From Brassica napus (Eukaryota > Streptophyta > Magnoliopsida > Brassicales > Brassicaceae), in contig NC_063438.1 in NCBI RefSeq assembly GCF_020379485.1, positions 6,094,835 through 6,158,834 of the forward strand: a stretch of DNA of 64,000 nt, given 5' to 3'. The notes beneath the pieces are model-generated. The model was not told where the DNA came from, did not search any database, and saw only the letters and a program-made list of their open reading frames with translations. The translations under genes were made by a program, and so were the position numbers. Positions 59,376 to 64,000 of the stretch are shown one piece after another (the stretch's first letter is position 1; each line of letters opens with the position of its first letter).

Positions 59376-62340
59376 AAACTTATAAAGCACAATAGCATTA
59401 GATCAAAATTTGCTAAGTTCCAAAGGACATGAAAATTTTGCTTTACACAAAAGATTGTGTCTTCAAGTTAAAGACTTCAACTATGATTGTTTTCATTTTT
59501 TTTACTATTTGTCATTTAAATTAAAAAAAAATTCAAAATATTAAATTTAAATTATTAATGTAATTATATAATTTTTGTTAGGATAATTTAGTCATTTAAA
59601 TTAACAAAAAGTGTAGTTTTCATAAGAAATAAAACACAGTGTATTTTTCAAAATAAAATCTATTTGCAGAGTATTTTCCAAATTTCCCCTTTTATATTTT
59701 CTGTTCACTTAAATTTGACAGATTATTATATGAAACATACGTAACGTCCGGGGAACTAAATTGTTTCATCAAGCACACTCGTGAACTAAATGAGCTTTGT
59801 AATATGTTATAAATTTGTAGAGATATTAAGAATTTGCAAGAACCTTTGTTTTCAATTTAAAACTGACGTTAAACCTAGTAAAATTTGCTAAAGTTATATG
59901 TACTTGTCCACCTTTGGAGCTTGCCAAGAATCGGTAACTAACTCGATGTAATTTAGACAACAAATTGTATTATTTTATATTACTGCCCAATTAATGTTTA
60001 ACAGATTCAAAGATATGTAATGTAAGGGAAACTAATTGGGTTTATTAAATACAGTAAGCTATAATTAAAGAACGTTAATTAATTATCAGACCATCTAATT
60101 AAAATAGTTTTAACCAGTCCTGATACCATTTGTAACGTCCCGGCTGTCTATGGCTAATCGTCTTTCCACACTCGCTTACTCGGCTTGTTGACCCTTTTAT
60201 GAATGATGAGTGGTGCGTTAATTTTACAGGGTTTAGAAGTCTTTTTTATTGATTCTTCAATCACCACATGACCTTTTTCCTTGCTCTAGCCTCACTTGTA
60301 CGATAACACGAATCACTTTCCAATAGGTCCAGTTCAAGCACGGTTAACTCTTGAATTCTAAATGGATATGTGACCGAAAAAGTAAGTAAACTTTCATGAT
60401 ATAAGTAGCCAAATCAATTTTATTAAACCTTTCCACATATACCACAAACCGGATGAACGGATTACTTTCAGTACCATAAGCATGTGCTTAGTTTCATTGG
60501 TAGAGCAAGTGTGAATACTTAAACATTGTGACTATTTTCTCTAATTTAGTCATTAGAAAAGAAAATACAGATCTGAGCGAGAGTTTATGATTGGGTAATT
60601 GATGTCTCTTGGTTTTTGCAAGTGTTCAAGAGTTGGAGAGATTTTGTTTCATGTTTGTTGCCTTTATTTGGCCTGAGCTAAAAACTCCTAGCATTTTTAG
60701 TGGATTTGTATGTCATTTGCAGATAGATGGATCATAAATACTTGGAGATGCAATCAATGATCTCAACGAACGTTTACAAAGGATCGATGATCTTCACAAC
60801 GAACTTGAGTGAACTCCACCTGGATCTTTGCCTCCAGCTTCAACAAGCTTCCATCCATTAACACCTGCACCTGATACTCTTTCTTGCCGTGTGAAGGGAG
60901 AATGATGTCCCTCATCTTAGCCAGCCCTAAAGGCCAACAAGCAAGAAATAAGGCATAAACAAAGCTTCTTGAGTAATTTTCGTTTCATAGGTTAAGACAT
61001 TTATTCTGCGTTTTTGTTATCCACAGGTTGAGGTTAGACCAAGGGAAGGAAGAGCAGTGAACATTCGGGTGATTTTTTGTCGTTGACCTGGTCTTTTGCT
61101 AGCAACCATAAAACCTGAATAATCGTGGATTTAGATGTTCAGCAAGCGGTGATTAGCTGTTCAAACCAATTTTCCTTGGATGTTGTCCGCGCTGAGCTAA
61201 GATATTCTCGCAGTGCCACATCACCTCTTTTTAATATGATTCTCGCCCTTTTTGCTATTGTGATTAATGGGCTTCTTGCTAGGTTTCTAATGATTGAAAA
61301 AAATCCAAGCACCACTGAAATCAAATTGTCTTCTTGGAGGCTACAATCCTCGCCATAAAGAGCCTTCTTACTGGTCAGTTAATCTCATCCTCCACCTAAC
61401 TAAACCTGAGAAGTATGCTTAGAAAAATGATAATAACATACTCACCTCTAATTAGTATAGCAATTTTTTTGTTTTATTTTTTGTTTTAGGTATGTCTAAG
61501 AAACACGCTTTTAAGTTTTCATACCATAATACATTATTCATGCAATATCTTCTCTCTTCTTTTTATATTTAAGATATAAATTATATACAATTATAGAAAA
61601 CTCCCTAAAAAACTGTTTTCGTCCAAGAATTAAATAAGTCATATCATTCAGTACCCTTTGTTTTCTAAGTAAAGACCAAAATCCATATTTTCATGCTTGA
61701 TCTTTGGTGTTGGTTATATAAAATTAATATAACGAAATAACTTGACAAAATATATATTGAGTTAGATTTACGAGGCTACCATTTTACTTGAAAATATTAT
61801 AAGAATATATAACTATGATTACATGTTACCGCAATAACATCAAAAATCAATGCTAAATGTATTTTTGATACAAACAAGCTAAACAATTTGTGTTCATACT
61901 TTAAGCAAGAGAATTCGGGTTTTATTTTAAGAACTAGATTGGATTTTTTTAATTAAAACAAATCAGTTTAGCAGCAATGTGACACCAAAATTTTGTCTCC
62001 AAGTGGAACTTCAAGTCAATAATCGTAATTTTTTTTAAAAAATACTCAATACACATAACGACATATAACATCAAAAATCAACATAATTCTAATGATTTCC
62101 GAGAATAGATATAAGCATAAATGGGAATATACAATTTTAAAACACAAATTAGTTAAACTGAAGGACCGTAATACCTCAGCCATAATATCTCAACAACGAT
62201 TATAAAATATTTTACAACATATTATTCTATACCTATAAATTAGCCAAATATTTAAACCCACAAAATAAACACATTATACAAAACAAAGAAAACATTTCTG
62301 CGCGAAACACGGAGAGACCACTAGTAAAACATAAAAAGAA
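59376..62340. repeat. large direct tandem duplication, right unit (2.96 kb)
   Basis: Second unit of the duplication described at 56405-59368. The start-less open frame at 61125-61358 corresponds to 58154-58387 with four replacements and no frameshift. Confidence 0.93.
62291..62324 (+). mobile_element. Helitron-type 3' end in the right unit
   Basis: Same terminus as at 59319-59352, with one more substitution in the hairpin (CTGCGCGAAACACGG), ending CACTAG before T. Confidence 0.5.
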
Positions 62341-63551
62341 AATGTATGATCTTACTAATGAGGGGAATTTCAGTTTTACCGCATTATTGTTACCTTTATT
62401 CATGTTTAATCATTTTTAATCTATAAAACAATGATATAAGAATCTTTTACCTCTTTAATGAATAATGTATTTTTTCTTCGTTAAATATGCTTATTAACAA
62501 AGATTGATAGACCAATATATTATTTACGTATAAACAATCATATAAAATTATCACATATAAAATATGTTTTTATTACTTCATTATATATAATTATATATTA
62601 TATATTAAATAATTTTATATATATTTTTATTAAAAATAATGTATCTTATTTAAGTTTATATACTAAATTATACTGTTATATTGAAATATTTTCCTTTAAA
62701 AATTAAAATATATTATTGAAAATTTAGATTTTAGAAAACAATTTTAATTTTGGATAAAAAATATAATTTCTAGATATTATTAAATGAAATATTTAATTAT
62801 ATAACAATATTTTAGGTTTTATATAGTTTAAATGTTAATGATATACCAAAAGCTCTCTATGAAAACATTGAACAAAGAACATTTACAAATTCTAAGTATA
62901 TTTTTCAATATTTTTAATAATAATTGGTTGGATAATAAAGAACATGATAATTCTGTAAATGATTTTCCAATTACTCATAACGCTTATGTTGGAATATGAA
63001 TATTATATGATGATCGTTAGGACTGTATATTGTGCCACTGAACTTTCAAGTACAGGTGGTATTATTATACTAATAATTTTTATTTTAAATTTTGTGTCTA
63101 ATATGTGTATATATTATTCAATTTAGTTATCACATTCAGGATATGTTTACCCTAAAATAGGTGTTGTATGACTATATACAAAGATGATTAATTCAAGACC
63201 TTTATTTAATTTTTAACACTCCACATTATATTTTCCTTTATTTGCAAATAATAATTCTACTTTATTTTATTAAACATGTTATAATAATTTTGTTTAATAA
63301 AATTAACATTCTACGACAGAAATTAAATTAATAAAAATCATTAAAAATACATGTTATAAAATAAAAAATATTATTACTTATACAACAAATAAAATATTTT
63401 TTATTTAAACCAAATGCAATAATTCTTTGTTTGCAGAATACATATGATGAAATTTAATATATAACAAAAACAAAAATTATAAAAAAATTGGCTTCTTAAT
63501 AATTACAATGAAAAAATGTCATAATTTTTAATAACAAATAATATTAATAAC
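62341..63551. other. very AT-rich intergenic DNA
   Basis: No gene, RNA or transposon end seen. Long A and T runs and TATATA tracts dominate. Confidence 0.5.
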
Positions 63552-64000
63552 ACATGTTTTAACTTTTTATTATTTTGAAACTAAATTGTGATGCTCAATA
63601 TCAATGAAACTTATCTATAAACAAATTGATTCAGATAATGACATACAACACTTTTGGGCACACATAATTAATTTTTAACTTATTCAAAGTTTTCAACAGC
63701 ATTGAATTCACGTAAGTTATGGGACATGTTCTACTCAGAGCTGCTGAGAGAAGATAAACCGGGTTGGTAGATCATGCAATGCACAATAAAAGGTACGAGG
63801 TTAAAAGAGCATGGCTTGGGGCTTGTCAAACTCACTTTTCAATCAACAAACAATTTGATCTGAAGATCGTAATGACAGTAAGAATCAGCAGTCTTATCAC
63901 TCACTAAGAGAGTTACCAAACATCACTCATACACATATCAGCAATCGACTGAAGTCATTAAAGCAAAACTATCAGATACTGAGGATGGAACACAAGTCAG
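63552..64000. repeat. DUF26 downstream flank, copy C of three, cut by the window edge
   Basis: It matches copy B (51532-51980) over its whole length with more divergence: ACATGTTTTAACTTTTTATT, GGGACATGTTCTACTCAGAG, GAGCATGGCTTGG and CAGCAATCGACTGAAG. In copies A and B this flank is followed within a few hundred bases by the DUF26 stop codon, so a third gene copy is expected just beyond the window. Confidence 0.75.

Noticed and set aside
1..64000. CRISPR arrays, bacterial operons, rRNA genes, viral genomes
   Set aside because: Nothing of this kind is present. The window is a plant nuclear segment, and the repeats seen are microsatellites, tandem duplications or transposons.

Overview
The window is nuclear DNA from a crucifer (Brassicaceae), most probably a Brassica or Raphanus relative. 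The evidence is intron-rich plant genes with GT-AG splice sites, an AT-rich background packed with MITEs, Helitrons and SINE-like elements, and a gene order that matches, as I remember it, Arabidopsis chromosome 2 from about At2g33260 down to At2g33190. Left to right the recognisable genes are a plastid-targeted tryptophan/tyrosine-permease-like transporter (3.8-5.3 kb), a remnant of a HAD-hydrolase last exon (5.8 kb), a complete class XI myosin like XI-D (6.8-15.8 kb), the auxin-biosynthesis monooxygenase YUC7 (25.7-27.6 kb), mitochondrial chaperonin HSP60-2 (29.4-32.8 kb) and a single-exon F-box/DUF295 gene (34.0-35.1 kb, minus strand). GRIM-19, which I expect between YUC7 and HSP60-2, is absent. 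This fits gene loss after the Brassica genome triplication.

From 15.8 to 25.6 kb the window is gene-poor and holds only decayed transposon pieces: a LINE-type RNase H fragment, a possible MULE coding start, degenerate tandem repeats and an element with long terminal inverted repeats. A Copia fragment and a MITE lie just upstream of HSP60-2.

The right half (36-64 kb) is a young, rearranged accessory region. It has two hAT MITEs with perfect 8-bp target duplications, a 136-bp tandem repeat built on a SINE tail, a full-length SINE-like copy, and a UTP14 pseudogene broken by a 28-bp duplication, stops and a (GA)n tract. It also has two intact copies of a two-exon cysteine-rich secretory (DUF26/Gnk2) gene, a decayed copy of the F-box gene, a fold-back element, a telomere-motif-bearing MULE-like MITE, a TRIM-like LTR fragment, a clear non-autonomous Helitron and a 2.97-kb direct tandem duplication. 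Three copies of the DUF26 downstream flank are present (42.8, 51.5 and 63.6 kb), so the DUF26 array probably continues past the right edge. Comparing the duplicated copies gives filled and empty sites for several insertions.

The most unusual coding feature is in the myosin tail. One exon carries nine in-frame copies of a 27-bp unit encoding a Lys/Glu/Pro/Ser-rich nonapeptide, inserted in the cargo-binding globular tail. Just upstream, four consecutive coiled-coil exons look like products of exon duplication. Genes were assembled by eye from splice sites, reading phase and remembered family sequences. No alignment was run.
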